Part shown: piece after piece, positions 17,018-26,745 of the stretch | Layout of the letters: each line of letters begins with the position of its first letter | Position numbering within the stretch: the first letter of the stretch is position 1 | From: Bacteroidota bacterium | GTDB taxonomy: Bacteria; Bacteroidota; Bacteroidia; J057; JADKCL01 | Reading direction: 5' to 3' | Assembly (NCBI GenBank): GCA_016718825.1 | Contig: JADKCL010000011.1 | Span: 183,927-247,926 of the forward strand | DNA length: 64,000 nucleotides | The notes under the pieces: generated by a model | The model's database searches: none | Seen by the model: the letters and a program-made list of their open reading frames with translations, nothing else | What the model was told of the DNA's origin: nothing | Translations under genes and position numbers: made by a program

Positions 17018-17950
17018 TTGAAAACGGCAGGTATCTCAAGCTTCATTTTTGCTGCATTCGCAATGTCGGTCTGTCTTTCCGGCTGCGGATCGGATGCCTT
17101 GTCGGGCAACAGCAGTGGGGACCAAACCACAAATGGCGCAAATAACCTGCAAGCGGAGACCAAAATGCACGGTTGTCAATTGCCCATTGGTCAAGCCAAC
17201 CTCGTCATTGATGGCATACCGGTAGATGTTTGGACGCCGTCGGAAAAATATGCCGGGGACGTGCTGGTGTTACATCCCTGGAATGTTTCGAGAAAGGAAT
17301 GGTGTGTCAAGGCCATGTTGTGCACCAAGGCTGCCGACCGCGGTTTCAGATTGATCATGCCTGAGATGGGTAAGTCCATCTATTCACAAGCTGTCTATCC
17401 TGAGACGCGAGAAGACTGGAAAGAATTTCCGACGATGACTTGGGTCAAAGAAACTTTGATTCCAGAATTGCGTGAGCAGCACTGCCTGTTGAAAACCGAT
17501 GGACAGAACTTTGTCCTTGGCGCATCTGCAGGTGCAAGGGGGGCACTTTTGCTTGCCGAAGAACTACCGTCTTTGTTTGTTGCAGTTGCAGGACTTTCGG
17601 GAGATTATAACCCATCCGAACTAAAGGGTGACAACGTTTACCGCGGCTTTTTGGGTGATTTTGAGCAATTTCCGCAGCGCTGGGAGCTCGCAGAAAATGT
17701 TGTCGAAGGCTGCGGAGACATCCGCGCATCGGTCTATTTGGGACATGGAAAAGCTGATGACATGGTTTCCTACCAACAAACGCTGCATCTCTATGATCAG
17801 TTGAAAGCCAGCAATCCTGAATTGAACATCCGGCTCAATCTTCCGGCCGAGGCGGGCGGGGATTTTGTGTTTTGGGGATCGGAAGTGGGTCATGTCTTCG
17901 ATTTTTTTGAAAGCATGCAAGCCACGGGTCCTGAAGGTTCCCTTCAATAA
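17018..17950 (+). CDS. Lipoprotein alpha/beta hydrolase
   Basis: The 310-residue protein begins with TTG. Its signal peptide ends in the lipobox LSGC (Cys23), so it should be anchored to a membrane after lipidation. The mature part has a low-complexity Ser/Asn linker and an alpha/beta-hydrolase domain: the nucleophile elbow is GASAGARG (about 168-175), preceded by the early strand VLVLHPWNVSRKEW. A late Asp (HGKADDMV) and a His near residue 291 (SEVGHVFDF) complete a plausible Ser-Asp-His triad. It resembles esterase-D-type hydrolases; the substrate is unknown. It has no close operon partner. Confidence 0.75.
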   Translation: MKTAGISSFIFAAFAMSVCLSGCGSDALSGNSSGDQTTNGANNLQAETKMHGCQLPIGQANLVIDGIPVDVWTPSEKYAGDVLVLHPWNVSRKEWCVKAMLCTKAADRGFRLIMPEMGKSIYSQAVYPETREDWKEFPTMTWVKETLIPELREQHCLLKTDGQNFVLGASAGARGALLLAEELPSLFVAVAGLSGDYNPSELKGDNVYRGFLGDFEQFPQRWELAENVVEGCGDIRASVYLGHGKADDMVSYQQTLHLYDQLKASNPELNIRLNLPAEAGGDFVFWGSEVGHVFDFFESMQATGPEGSLQ

Positions 17951-18158
17951 GTCGACCTTCAAAAGCCACTTTAGCCTGTACATACAAACATCCTCTTTGC
18001 CAATTCTTGTTACGTTTGAGCACATCCCCATTTTCCACGAGCGAATGGGTAAATGCCTTGTTTGCAAATGTCTGGCAGCTGCAAGGCGCTCCGATCTGGA
18101 AGATTTCCTTAATTTGGTCCTCAGCTTGCAGGCAAAATCTGCCCTGCGCTTTTGAAAT

Positions 18159-20021
18159 ATGTATTCCAATTCATCTCCGTTCCGCATGTTTCGTTTTACT
18201 GCCCTCGTTTTGTTGATGTTTTCCGGTTGGTTGTCAGCCCAAGGTGTGAGTGAGCAGTTGCCCACGCCATTCGAGAAAAATGGTCCCAATACATCAGCGA
18301 CCTACGCCGAAATGATGACCTTTTACAAGGATTTGGCCGCAAAATCCCCGATGGTCAAAATATTTGATGTCGAAAACGGGACCGACGTGGGTCGGCCGCT
18401 GCAATTGGTCGTGATCTCGGCAAGCAAGATTTTCAATCCAGTGCCGTTGCGTCAAGCCGACACACGCATCGTCATGATCATGAACGGCATCCACCCTGGC
18501 GAGCCGGACGGCATCGACGCGAGCATGATCCTCGCCCGCGACCTTGTTTTGGACAAAATCTATGCGCCCTTGTTGGAGCACATCGTCATCTGCATCATCC
18601 CCGCCTACAACATCGACGGCATGATGGTGCGCAACAGCGTGAGCCGCACCAACCAAAACGGCCCGGAGGCCTACGGTTTTCGTGGAAATGGTCAAAACCT
18701 TGACCTCAACCGCGATTGTATCAAACAGGATTCAAAAAATGCCCGTGCATTTGCCAAGCTTTATACCGAATGGCGACCCGATGTCTTCATCGACACCCAT
18801 ACCAGCAACGGGGCCGATTATCAGTACATCATGACCTATATCGCTACCATGAAAGACAAGCTCGATCCGGGTTTGGCTGCCTACATGGAAACAACGCTCA
18901 ATCCTGAGATGACGGCAAAAATGAAGGATGCCAACTACGAAATGTGTCCTTATGTGCAGACGAAGGATTGGGAAGTGCTGCCTGACTCGGGCATCAGCGC
19001 CTTCAACGATGCGCCGCGGTACACGACAGGCTACGCCTCGCTGTTTGGCGCGATCGCCTATACCACCGAGGCGCACATGCTCAAGAAATTCGAGGATCGG
19101 GTTTACGGCACCTATCAGTTCATCATGCAACTGCTCAAAATCGTGAACCGCGACCGCAAAATCATCGGCCGCCTGCGCAAGGAAGCGATCGAAGCCATCA
19201 AGAAGCAATCCGAATACACCCTTCGCTGGAAATTGGATCCCAAAACCAGTCAGAAGCTGAGCTTCAAGGGTTTTACGGCCACCATTTCGCCCAGCACCGT
19301 CACCGGATTTCCGCGCATTGCCTATGACGAGACCTTGCCCTTCACCAAAGACATCCCCTTCTACAATAAATACGTCCCCGAAATCACCGTCACGAAACCT
19401 ATTGCCTACATCATTCCGCAGGCGTGGGATGCCGTGATCGAACGGCTCAAACTCAGCGGTGTGGTGATGCAGCGCCTCAGCGAAGACGTCACGGTGGAGG
19501 CGGCCATGTACAAAATCAGCAAGTACAAGTCTGCCGAAAGTCCCTACGAAGGGCATTTCCCCTTGAGCGGGATCGAAGTGAAAAAGGAAACCCAACAAGT
19601 GCAGTATTGGGCAGGTGACTATGTCGCCTTCACGGATCAGGAAGCCAACCGCTTTTTGGTCGAAACGTTGGAGCCACAAGGCGTGGACAGCTACCTCTCC
19701 TGGAATTTCTTTGATCCGATCCTTTCCCGCAAGGAGTACTTCAGCCCCTATGTGTTTGATTCGGAAGCGCAGCGCCTGCTCGATGCCGAACCCAAACTCA
19801 AACTGGAACTTCAGGAGAAAATCAAGTCAGACACCGCTTTCGCCAAGAGCGACTGGGCGCAGATGGATTTTGTCTATCAGCATTCGAAGCACATGGAGCC
19901 CGGTTACCTGCGGTATCCGGTGGCAAGGATTGAGAAGAGCACGAAGCTGCCTTTGCCGGGGCACCGTGGGTTGCGGATGCTGTTCGGCCGAGAATTTGCA
20001 GAATCGAGGCAGGTGGGCTGA
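18159..20021 (+). CDS. M14 family zinc carboxypeptidase
   Basis: The 620-residue protein has a signal peptide (a start at 18186, MFRFTALVLL, would be equally good). The M14 zinc ligands are H112 and E115 (IHPGEPDG) and H214 (IDTHTSNG), the substrate-binding segment is NGQNLDLNRD and the catalytic glutamate is E304 (YTTEAHM). A long C-terminal region of about 300 residues of unknown role follows, typical of secreted Bacteroidota M14 peptidases. It should trim peptides outside the cytoplasm. Its last 118 bases overlap the end of the convergent M3 gene; the normal family end is near the YLRYPVARIE segment, so the final 30 residues may be an artefact of a small indel. Confidence 0.88.
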   Translation: MYSNSSPFRMFRFTALVLLMFSGWLSAQGVSEQLPTPFEKNGPNTSATYAEMMTFYKDLAAKSPMVKIFDVENGTDVGRPLQLVVISASKIFNPVPLRQADTRIVMIMNGIHPGEPDGIDASMILARDLVLDKIYAPLLEHIVICIIPAYNIDGMMVRNSVSRTNQNGPEAYGFRGNGQNLDLNRDCIKQDSKNARAFAKLYTEWRPDVFIDTHTSNGADYQYIMTYIATMKDKLDPGLAAYMETTLNPEMTAKMKDANYEMCPYVQTKDWEVLPDSGISAFNDAPRYTTGYASLFGAIAYTTEAHMLKKFEDRVYGTYQFIMQLLKIVNRDRKIIGRLRKEAIEAIKKQSEYTLRWKLDPKTSQKLSFKGFTATISPSTVTGFPRIAYDETLPFTKDIPFYNKYVPEITVTKPIAYIIPQAWDAVIERLKLSGVVMQRLSEDVTVEAAMYKISKYKSAESPYEGHFPLSGIEVKKETQQVQYWAGDYVAFTDQEANRFLVETLEPQGVDSYLSWNFFDPILSRKEYFSPYVFDSEAQRLLDAEPKLKLELQEKIKSDTAFAKSDWAQMDFVYQHSKHMEPGYLRYPVARIEKSTKLPLPGHRGLRMLFGREFAESRQVG

Positions 20022-21766
20022 TCAAGCAGCCAGAACTCGTTGCGGTCGATTTTTTCGATTTCTTGGACGATGAAGTCGATCAATTCGCGGATATAGGGCT
20101 CGGAGAAGTCGAATCGGATGCCTGCGGCGGCATAGACTTCAGGAATTGGCCTTGTATATCCCAACGAAAGCGCATGCATGTAGTCATCCAATCCCTTTTT
20201 GGGATCCTTGCGGTAGTTGCGCCATACTGCAATTGCGCCGAGCTGGGCGAGACCGTATTCGATGTAGTAAAAGGGCACATCGTAAACATGGCCCTGCTTC
20301 TGCCACAGCGATTGAAGGATGTTTTCGTCGCCAGCCCAGGAAATATAGTCGCCGTGGAAGCGGAGGAAAATATCGGTCCAAGCTTTGTCGCGCTCTGCGA
20401 CGGTGTGGCCGGGATGGTCATAGACCCAAAATTGAAAGGCATCGATGGCAGCGATCCAAGGAAGCAGCGTCAAGGGCCGCATCAATTGCTCCCTGCGCGC
20501 GCGGCGCAACGATTCGGAGTCGGAATAAAACTCACCCAGGAAATCGAGTGTGATCAACTCCATGCTCATCGAGGCCAATTCGGCGAGCTCGGAAGGCATG
20601 TGTTTGAACTCGGCGATGTTGATGTGTTGCGTTGCGAATGAATGCTGCGCATGGCCGGCCTCATGCAACATCGTCGTGAGGTCGCTTTGCGTACCGACGG
20701 CATTCATGAAAATAAACGGCACGCCGGTCTCGGGCAGCGAATAGTTGTAACCTCCGGGGGCTTTGCCCAATCGTGACTCGAGGTCGAGGTGGCCCATGCT
20801 TTGCATCACCCGCAGGTTGTCGGCCATCTGCGGACGCAGGCGGTCGAGAATCCGAATCGACCCTTCGATCAATTCCGATGCGTTTTGGAAGGGATGCAGC
20901 GCGTCCTTTCCGAATTCATCGACGTTCAAGTCCCAATGGCGCAAGTCGGGCAGGCCCAAATTTTGTTGGCGCACCCGGCTGCGGGCCACCAATTGGGGTT
21001 TGACAACCTTCTCGATGGAATCGTGGAATGCGTAGCAGTCCTTGCGGGTGTAGTCAAACCGACCCAAGGCCTCAAACTTGAAGTCGGCAAACGAATCAAA
21101 GCCCGCATTTTTGGCGACCTGCGTCCGCAATTCGAGCAAGTCGCTGAAGAGGTTGTTGAGGCGGTCGCGTTCGGCAATCCTTGCGCCGGTGATTTTGCGC
21201 CAGATTTCTTCCCGTCGACTGCGATCCCTTACCTCGAGCAATGCGGCAGCCTTTTGCAGGGTGAGCTTCTGTCCGTCCTCTTCGATGAAAAAGCTGCTGG
21301 CGATTTCGTCGAATTCGCGGCTGCGTTTCCTGATTTCTGTGCTGAGCGGGACGTTGGCCTCGCGGAAGAGCTCGATGCGCTTGATCACGCTGCGCGTGAG
21401 CACGAGGTATTTTTGCGGATCGAGTTGATGAAACGCTGGCGAATCGTAGAGTTTCTTTAGCAATTCATTCGCCTGAATCGACAATTGCGGCAAAATCTCG
21501 GAACTGAACTGATCGTAAAGCTTGCGGATGGGTTCGCTCGTCGTGTCGCAAGTCATGTGAATAAACCGCCACGCCTTGTCCTCATCGACGACAAAACCGA
21601 GTTCGGATGACATTTCCAGCCATCGCTCCACATCGGCCACGGTGTCGAGCGGCATTTCGGCCAATTGCTGGAAATAGGGTGCGAGGTGCTCCCAATCGGT
21701 GACTTTGAAATCGACCGCAACAAAGCTGCGGGTTTTCTTCTGAGGGGGTTGAACAGTGATTGCCAT
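19904..21766 (-). CDS. M3 family oligoendopeptidase (oligoendopeptidase F-like)
   Basis: The 620-residue protein starts at MAITVQPPQKK and carries the gluzincin motif HEAGHAQH (first His about residue 368) with the downstream Glu in the following helix (SELAELASMSMEL). It lacks a signal peptide, so it acts on peptides in the cytoplasm. The 24 residues upstream in the longer frame are rejected because a consensus promoter lies within them. The family usually ends shortly after IRELIDFIVQEIEKI; here the frame continues about 40 residues into the antisense of the M14 gene, so the true end may be nearer 20020. Confidence 0.9.
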   Translation of the reverse strand: MAITVQPPQKKTRSFVAVDFKVTDWEHLAPYFQQLAEMPLDTVADVERWLEMSSELGFVVDEDKAWRFIHMTCDTTSEPIRKLYDQFSSEILPQLSIQANELLKKLYDSPAFHQLDPQKYLVLTRSVIKRIELFREANVPLSTEIRKRSREFDEIASSFFIEEDGQKLTLQKAAALLEVRDRSRREEIWRKITGARIAERDRLNNLFSDLLELRTQVAKNAGFDSFADFKFEALGRFDYTRKDCYAFHDSIEKVVKPQLVARSRVRQQNLGLPDLRHWDLNVDEFGKDALHPFQNASELIEGSIRILDRLRPQMADNLRVMQSMGHLDLESRLGKAPGGYNYSLPETGVPFIFMNAVGTQSDLTTMLHEAGHAQHSFATQHINIAEFKHMPSELAELASMSMELITLDFLGEFYSDSESLRRARREQLMRPLTLLPWIAAIDAFQFWVYDHPGHTVAERDKAWTDIFLRFHGDYISWAGDENILQSLWQKQGHVYDVPFYYIEYGLAQLGAIAVWRNYRKDPKKGLDDYMHALSLGYTRPIPEVYAAAGIRFDFSEPYIRELIDFIVQEIEKIDRNEFWLLDQPTCLDSANSRPNSIRNPRCPGKGSFVLFSILATGYRR

Positions 21767-21785
21767 TGCGCTTGTAACAATCGGG

Positions 21786-21817
21786 CAAAAGTACTTAAAT
21801 TGAGCCAGATTCACAAT
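21786..21817 (-). promoter_or_regulatory. Promoter of the M3 peptidase gene
   Basis: TACTTTTG (21793-21786) with ATTG ending exactly 20 bases upstream (21817-21814) on the minus strand. The leader to ATG 21766 would be about a dozen bases. Confidence 0.7.
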
Positions 21818-21899
21818 CAACGCCAACCTGCTTGCCAATTCCCATGACGATCATGGTCAATGACATAGCAGCGGCGTCCAACAGGAGTCTCAAACCAGA

Positions 21900-23363
21900 A
21901 TGGATCGCTTAAAATCACTGTATTTCTGCTTGTCCCCTTCCGAGAAGAAGGCGATTCGCAATTACCTCGAAGCCTTTCACCAAAAGGGAGAAAACAAGTC
22001 CCTGGAATTCCTCAAGCTGCTCGACCATCAGCCCGACATCAACCATGAATCCGCCTCTCAAAAGCTGTATGCCGATCCGCGTTCCAAGGCATTCATCATG
22101 ATGAAAACCCGGCTCTCCGATCGTTTGACGGAGTTCCTCACCTTGTCATTCAATCCTGAGGCCGGCAAACGGGACCGCAATGCCTCCTACCATCAAGACC
22201 TGATCGAATACCGCAAATGCATGCTTTATGCCGCCTCTTTGCAGGAGCGGCAACTTTACGCCATTGCCTTGGAGTGGCTCGAAAAAGCCCGCGAGTTGGC
22301 CGTCAAGTGCAATACGCCCGAATTGGAGGTAGATACCTTGATTCGCATGCGCGGATTGGACCGCAGTGGAAACGACAAATTCGAGGAATTGAGCATTCAA
22401 ATTCAGCGGGCGCTCAAGCAGCAAGAATGTGACATCAATGCCACGGGTTTGATGCGCAAATTCATGACACTCAACGGTGGTCAAATCGGGGGAGACGAAG
22501 CCAGAATTGCCTTTCTCGAAGCCCACCTTCCCGCACTCGAGGAATCCCTGCGTCAAGTTTACAGCGTGCGGGCCGACTATTTCGTGCAAATGATGAGAGT
22601 CCATCTCTGTTATCTCACGCGGCGGCTCGATGAGGGTCGGGATTTCGCGAAGAAGGGATTGGAAATTCTCACGCACCACGAAGGGATCCGCAGTCCGTTG
22701 CGCATGGCAGACAGTTTGTTCCAGCTTGGCAGACTGGAATTACAGGGTCAGGCCTTTGCCGATGCGTGGACGTCATTTGAGAAGGCGCGTGCGTTCCAGA
22801 CCGAAGAATCTCGTGCCTATCTGAGCACTTCCATTTTCATGCTTTATTGTTTGATCCATTTGCAGGATCTGCCCAAGGCGAATCAACTGATCGCCGATAT
22901 CCAAACGGGACCCGCTTTGAAGGCCGCTGGCAAAAATGCATTGATACAAGGCTTGTTTACCTATCTCCGTGCCTGTGTCAAATTCGGGCAGGGTGCGTTG
23001 AAGGATGCTTGGATGCTTGTTCAGGATTGTCAGGAGTTTGGGTTGGACAAGGAAGCTTGGCTGACGGCGATTCGGCTCTTTGAAATCATGATCTTGGTGG
23101 ATAAAAACGAGCCCGACATTGCCTCACAGAAGCTGGAAAGCCTCCGCAAGCACATGAGCAGGTACACGCCCGATGCACGCATGAAGGCTTGTTTCAAAAT
23201 GTTGATGGCCCAAGAGCGTACAGGTTTTGCCTTTGGTCAGATTCAAGATGAAGCCAATCAACTGGAAAATTTGCGAACCAATCTTTATTGGGATCCGATC
23301 GGGCAAGAGGTCATTCGCTTCGACGAATGGTACCGCGCTCGGCGCGCCCGCAAATCTAAGTAA
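21900..23363 (+). CDS. Alpha-solenoid (TPR-like) protein of unknown function
   Basis: The 487-residue protein is predicted to be almost entirely helical. Paired helices of about 34-40 residues recur from residue 100 to 430 (for example LYAIALEWLEKARELA, ADSLFQLGRLELQGQAFADA), consistent with degenerate TPR repeats. It has no signal peptide or membrane segment, so it is likely a cytoplasmic scaffold or regulator. I recognise no named family. The gene starts 134 bases from the M3 start in the opposite direction and ends 4 bases before the convergent deoxyribosyltransferase-like gene. Confidence 0.7.
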   Translation: MDRLKSLYFCLSPSEKKAIRNYLEAFHQKGENKSLEFLKLLDHQPDINHESASQKLYADPRSKAFIMMKTRLSDRLTEFLTLSFNPEAGKRDRNASYHQDLIEYRKCMLYAASLQERQLYAIALEWLEKARELAVKCNTPELEVDTLIRMRGLDRSGNDKFEELSIQIQRALKQQECDINATGLMRKFMTLNGGQIGGDEARIAFLEAHLPALEESLRQVYSVRADYFVQMMRVHLCYLTRRLDEGRDFAKKGLEILTHHEGIRSPLRMADSLFQLGRLELQGQAFADAWTSFEKARAFQTEESRAYLSTSIFMLYCLIHLQDLPKANQLIADIQTGPALKAAGKNALIQGLFTYLRACVKFGQGALKDAWMLVQDCQEFGLDKEAWLTAIRLFEIMILVDKNEPDIASQKLESLRKHMSRYTPDARMKACFKMLMAQERTGFAFGQIQDEANQLENLRTNLYWDPIGQEVIRFDEWYRARRARKSK

Positions 23364-23367
23364 ACCT

Positions 23368-23826
23368 TCAAACGCCCAAACGCGTCCGGATTTCTGCTTC
23401 CAATTCAGCAAGGTCGGCGACCTGCGGCACGCGATGGTGCTGACAAACAATGTCCACATTCCCTTTGCGCCAGAATCCTTCCGGGCAGCAGACAATCAAC
23501 TTCCCTGATCGCGCATGCAAGCCCAACTCCAGCAGGGAAACCGGACTTTTGGTTGCCGGATCCAAATACATCACAATCAATTCGGCGCGCTCCATGCCCT
23601 GCAGTTCCCAAAGTACTTGTTCACGGAATGCGGGTTCATCGGCGGCTTGCCGCCAATTGCTGTCCCAATCCAATCGGCGCGGATTGAGCAAGATCAATTC
23701 GGTGTTTTGGAGATTTTCAGAAAGGGCGTCTTGCCAGGGCGCGGCAAGTCCCATTTCGATGCTGCCGGCCAAAAAGACAGCGATGCCTTCGCTGGGAACG
23801 GCTTCCGGTGGTCGGATAATTCTCAT
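23368..23826 (-). CDS. Nucleoside 2-deoxyribosyltransferase-like protein
   Basis: This 152-residue Rossmann-like protein has the features of the Nuc_deoxyrib_tr2 family: VFLAGSIEMGLAAPWQ at the N terminus (substrate-binding GSI), the central LNPRRLDWD segment, and SPVSLLELGLHA with the acidic residue in the position of the catalytic Glu (about residue 98). Members cleave or transfer deoxyribose between bases, or act on nucleotide-derived metabolites. The physiological substrate is unknown. Its neighbour on the same strand is the Hsp70 gene, ending 67 bases before this start. Confidence 0.75.
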   Translation of the reverse strand: MRIIRPPEAVPSEGIAVFLAGSIEMGLAAPWQDALSENLQNTELILLNPRRLDWDSNWRQAADEPAFREQVLWELQGMERAELIVMYLDPATKSPVSLLELGLHARSGKLIVCCPEGFWRKGNVDIVCQHHRVPQVADLAELEAEIRTRLGV

Positions 23827-23893
23827 TGTGTAAATTTAACACAATTGGCGAATTCTCCTTCATTTCCTTTGGATTCCGATTCGGCAGCGAAGG

Positions 23894-25153
23894 TCATTCT
23901 CCCTCACCCAAAATGCGGTAGCTCAACGCCAAGCCCTTGACCACGCTTTCAAAATCATCGCCTGAACGCAGTTTCTCAGCGCCGAATCTGGCCGCAAGCC
24001 TTTCACGAACGGGACGCACAAGCGAGGTTCCACCCGTCAAAAAGACGACATCCACCTGATCGGCCACGACGCCTTGCTTCTCTAAAAATGCCCCCAAATA
24101 CCCGTCAATGCGGTCGAGGTCCTCTTGGATGATCTCCTCGGAAAATGCTTGCAGGCTGATCTTCTCCTTGAACCGAATGCCCTCCATGTTCACCTGAAAC
24201 ACCGCCGAATTTTGCGTCGAAAGCGCAATTTTGGTCGCTTCGATCTGCTGGAAAACTTGGTAGGTGAGGTTTTTTTCGACCAAGGTCTTCAGGTTTTGCA
24301 GTTCGGGGCGCTTGCCTGTGAAGTGGTAGTAGTCGTCGATGTCGTTGCGAATCTTGACCGAGTCAAAGAAGTTCATCTTGTCCCAGTAGCAGATGTTGTG
24401 GAAGAATGTGATCGGCAACGGCAGCCATTTGCCGGGTTGGCTTTGGAAATTGAGCCCGCGGCCAAAGTGCGGCGTGCCCCGCTCCCACATGATCGCCGAG
24501 TCAAAAGAATCCCCGCCGATGTAAATGCCGCCTTTCGCGCGCATATCTGCCGAACGGTCACGCAGGAGCGCACGCGCCGGGTTCAGGCGCATGAGGCTGA
24601 AGTCGGATGTGCCCCCGCCAAAGTCGGCGACGAGCACTTGTGTCTCCCCGGCCAAGCTGCCTTCGTAGGTAAACGCCGCTCCGATCGGCTCAAACTGAAA
24701 GAAATATTTTTCGAAGCCCGCGATTTGGACGGCTTTGGCGAGCCTTGCCTGTGCGAGGGCGTCGCGCTCAGGGTCTTCGTCAAAGATCACCGGCCTCCCG
24801 ATGACAGCGGTCGTTACCGATTCACCGACCCAAGCATCAGCCTCGGCTTTGAGTGCGGTGAGCAGCAGGGCGACCAAATCCTCGGCGGTATAACGTTTCG
24901 AGCCGATTTTAGTGTCACGGAAGCGGTTGTTGGGCAGGATGCGCTTGACCGACTTCATGAACCGCCCCCGCATTTCGCTGGCAATATACCCCTCGATCGC
25001 GGCGCGGCCGACAAGGGATTCGCCGCCGGACTCAGGAAAAAACAGGACCGAAGGAATGCTCAGAACCTTGACAATCTCATGCCGCTCCACATCCAGAACG
25101 GCCAACGCCGAGTTGCTCGTGCCAAAGTCGATGCCGTAGATGTAGCGGGCCAT
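23894..25153 (-). CDS. Hsp70 family protein (YegD-like)
   Basis: The 419-residue protein has the Hsp70/actin ATPase fold: phosphate-1 loop YGIDFGTSNSALAV at the start, phosphate-2 loop VADFGGGTSDFSLM (about 190-203) and adenosine loop VVFLTGGTSLVRPV (near 385). It lacks the substrate-binding domain and EEVD-type tail of DnaK, and the long insert (FGRGLNFQSQPGKW) is typical of YegD. It is an ATP-dependent chaperone-like protein with undefined clients. The longer frame has 28 extra residues upstream; the family start and a perfect promoter support 25153. Confidence 0.88.
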   Translation of the reverse strand: MARYIYGIDFGTSNSALAVLDVERHEIVKVLSIPSVLFFPESGGESLVGRAAIEGYIASEMRGRFMKSVKRILPNNRFRDTKIGSKRYTAEDLVALLLTALKAEADAWVGESVTTAVIGRPVIFDEDPERDALAQARLAKAVQIAGFEKYFFQFEPIGAAFTYEGSLAGETQVLVADFGGGTSDFSLMRLNPARALLRDRSADMRAKGGIYIGGDSFDSAIMWERGTPHFGRGLNFQSQPGKWLPLPITFFHNICYWDKMNFFDSVKIRNDIDDYYHFTGKRPELQNLKTLVEKNLTYQVFQQIEATKIALSTQNSAVFQVNMEGIRFKEKISLQAFSEEIIQEDLDRIDGYLGAFLEKQGVVADQVDVVFLTGGTSLVRPVRERLAARFGAEKLRSGDDFESVVKGLALSYRILGEGE

Positions 25154-25179
25154 GGGCGAATTTTGGGTCAAAAGGACGG

Positions 25180-25209
25180 CAAAGATAGGGTTGTTTGGAG
25201 GGGAAACAA
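25180..25209 (-). promoter_or_regulatory. Promoter of the Hsp70 gene
   Basis: TATCTTTG (25187-25180) with TTG (25209-25207) 19 bases upstream on the minus strand, 27 bases before the start codon. Confidence 0.7.
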
Positions 25210-25251
25210 GATTCGGATTCAGATGTGGCCAAGGCAACCAAGCGAGAACAC

Positions 25252-26367
25252 CTATTCCTCACATTCCTCCACAGGCTCCTCGTAGCAATTTTGCCAGACC
25301 TCGTAGGTGCATTTGCGGCAAAATTGGACTTGGCCGGTCTCGGTGTTGCGTTCCTTGAGGAATTCATAGACTTCGATGTCTTGCAATTGCTCCTTGACGA
25401 TGGCTTTGGCGAGCAATTGACCGGGGAGAACGAGGGCGATCCAGAGGAGCGTCGCCGTGGCCAAGTGCATTTTGGGGGCCGGTTTGGTCTGGAGAATCGT
25501 TTCCACGCGGTGGCGCAGGCGGCTGCCCTTGAAAAATTGGAGCGGCGCAAAGGCTTCGCCCGTCTTCATGCGCAGGAGCAGGCCCGCATAATGCTTGCGC
25601 CCACCCGTATGTGCGACCGCGTAGGCATCGGCGGCATATTCGCTGAGGAGCTCGAGTTCCTTGGAGATGAAATAAAACACGGGATTGACCCACCAAATCA
25701 GCTGCAACACGGCAAGGAAGATCTTTTCCCAGGAATTTGCCTGACGGATGTGGCTGTATTCATGGAGCAAAACGGCTTGCTGATCCAAGGCGGGCATTTG
25801 ATCGAGGGATTCGCTCCAGAAAATGTATTTGCCGCCCAATCGAAGGGAGGCTGCCGACAAGCCGGGCATGTCGCGCACGATGCGCACTTGTTTGCCGTCG
25901 ATGTCAAGCCATTCCGCTGCGTGGCGGCGCGTTTGCACCATCAACCGGCCGAGCTGCACGAAAATGCGCAAGGTGAGCAGGAAGCCGAATCCGGTGAGCA
26001 GGGCAAGCAGCACCATTTGGTGGCGCAGCAGGAAGTCGTAGACCAAACTTGTTTGGTAGAGGATCACGTCGCCGGCATGCGGCTTGGCGCAATGGCAAAA
26101 ATCCTGCACGCTTGTCGCACCGACCGGCACCGGACTGATGAAGGTCTTGCCTTCGGAGGCCTTGGCATCTTGCTGAACGGTGATGTGGCGGTAATTGGTC
26201 TGGGTAAATGGCGGCGTCAGTGGCAAGACCAGACTCACGGTGAGCACGAGCCAAAGGACGATGCGGCGGGACAAAAACGAAGGCCGGAATTGACGCAGGA
26301 GCAAATAGGCACCGATGCCCATCCAAGAGAGCAAAATCGTAGAGAAGATATAGCTCAACAAGCTCAT
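25252..26367 (-). CDS. BlaR1/MecR1-like M56 membrane metallopeptidase
   Basis: The 371-residue protein has four hydrophobic segments, the zinc motif HEYSH (HExxH) and the downstream acidic helix ELLSEYAADAYA found in M56 peptidases. It lacks the penicillin-binding sensor domain of BlaR1. A Cys-rich C-terminal tail (CRKC, then YEVWQNCYEEPVEECEE) ends the protein. It overlaps the upstream repressor gene by 4 bases (ATGA), so the two are translationally coupled. By analogy the peptidase would inactivate the repressor on a signal; that signal is unknown here. No beta-lactamase or PBP gene adjoins. Confidence 0.87.
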   Translation of the reverse strand: MSLLSYIFSTILLSWMGIGAYLLLRQFRPSFLSRRIVLWLVLTVSLVLPLTPPFTQTNYRHITVQQDAKASEGKTFISPVPVGATSVQDFCHCAKPHAGDVILYQTSLVYDFLLRHQMVLLALLTGFGFLLTLRIFVQLGRLMVQTRRHAAEWLDIDGKQVRIVRDMPGLSAASLRLGGKYIFWSESLDQMPALDQQAVLLHEYSHIRQANSWEKIFLAVLQLIWWVNPVFYFISKELELLSEYAADAYAVAHTGGRKHYAGLLLRMKTGEAFAPLQFFKGSRLRHRVETILQTKPAPKMHLATATLLWIALVLPGQLLAKAIVKEQLQDIEVYEFLKERNTETGQVQFCRKCTYEVWQNCYEEPVEECEE

Positions 26368-26732
26368 TCGGCCTCGTCGATCATTTTGCGGATGGCATCC
26401 AATTCCTTGCTGGAAATGTCCTCGTTGTCCACCAAGGTCGAAACCATGGAGGTGACATTGCCCGAGAACACATTTTGCAGCACGGATTTCATGAGATTTT
26501 TCTGGTATTCCTCGCGCTTGACCAATGGAAAATACTGGTGAGAGCGGCCAAACGCCTCGTGGGATACGAAACCTTTCTCCTCAAGGATGCGCACCACCGT
26601 CGAAATCGTATTGTAGGCGGGTTTGGGTTCGTGGGGCCATTCATCGACCACGGCCTTGACAAACGCCTTTTCGCGGTCCCAAAGCTGGTTCATCACCTGC
26701 AATTCCAACCCTGTCAATAGCTTCTTGCTCAT
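26364..26732 (-). CDS. BlaI/MecI/CopY family transcriptional repressor
   Basis: The 122-residue protein has the winged-helix domain of the family (LTGLELQVMNQLWD, then YNTISTVVRILEEKGFV with the recognition helix, about 40-55) and a C-terminal helical dimerisation part where the M56 partner would cut. It starts at MSKKLLTG; the longer frame runs through the promoter. It is the first gene of the pair with the M56 peptidase and should repress its own operon through the dyad overlapping the promoter. Confidence 0.9.
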   Translation of the reverse strand: MSKKLLTGLELQVMNQLWDREKAFVKAVVDEWPHEPKPAYNTISTVVRILEEKGFVSHEAFGRSHQYFPLVKREEYQKNLMKSVLQNVFSGNVTSMVSTLVDNEDISSKELDAIRKMIDEAE

Positions 26733-26745
26733 GTGTTTCCGTCGT

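Noticed and set aside
25195..26541. 448-residue plus-strand frame
   Set aside because: Antisense to the M56 peptidase and BlaI genes, which carry conserved motifs.
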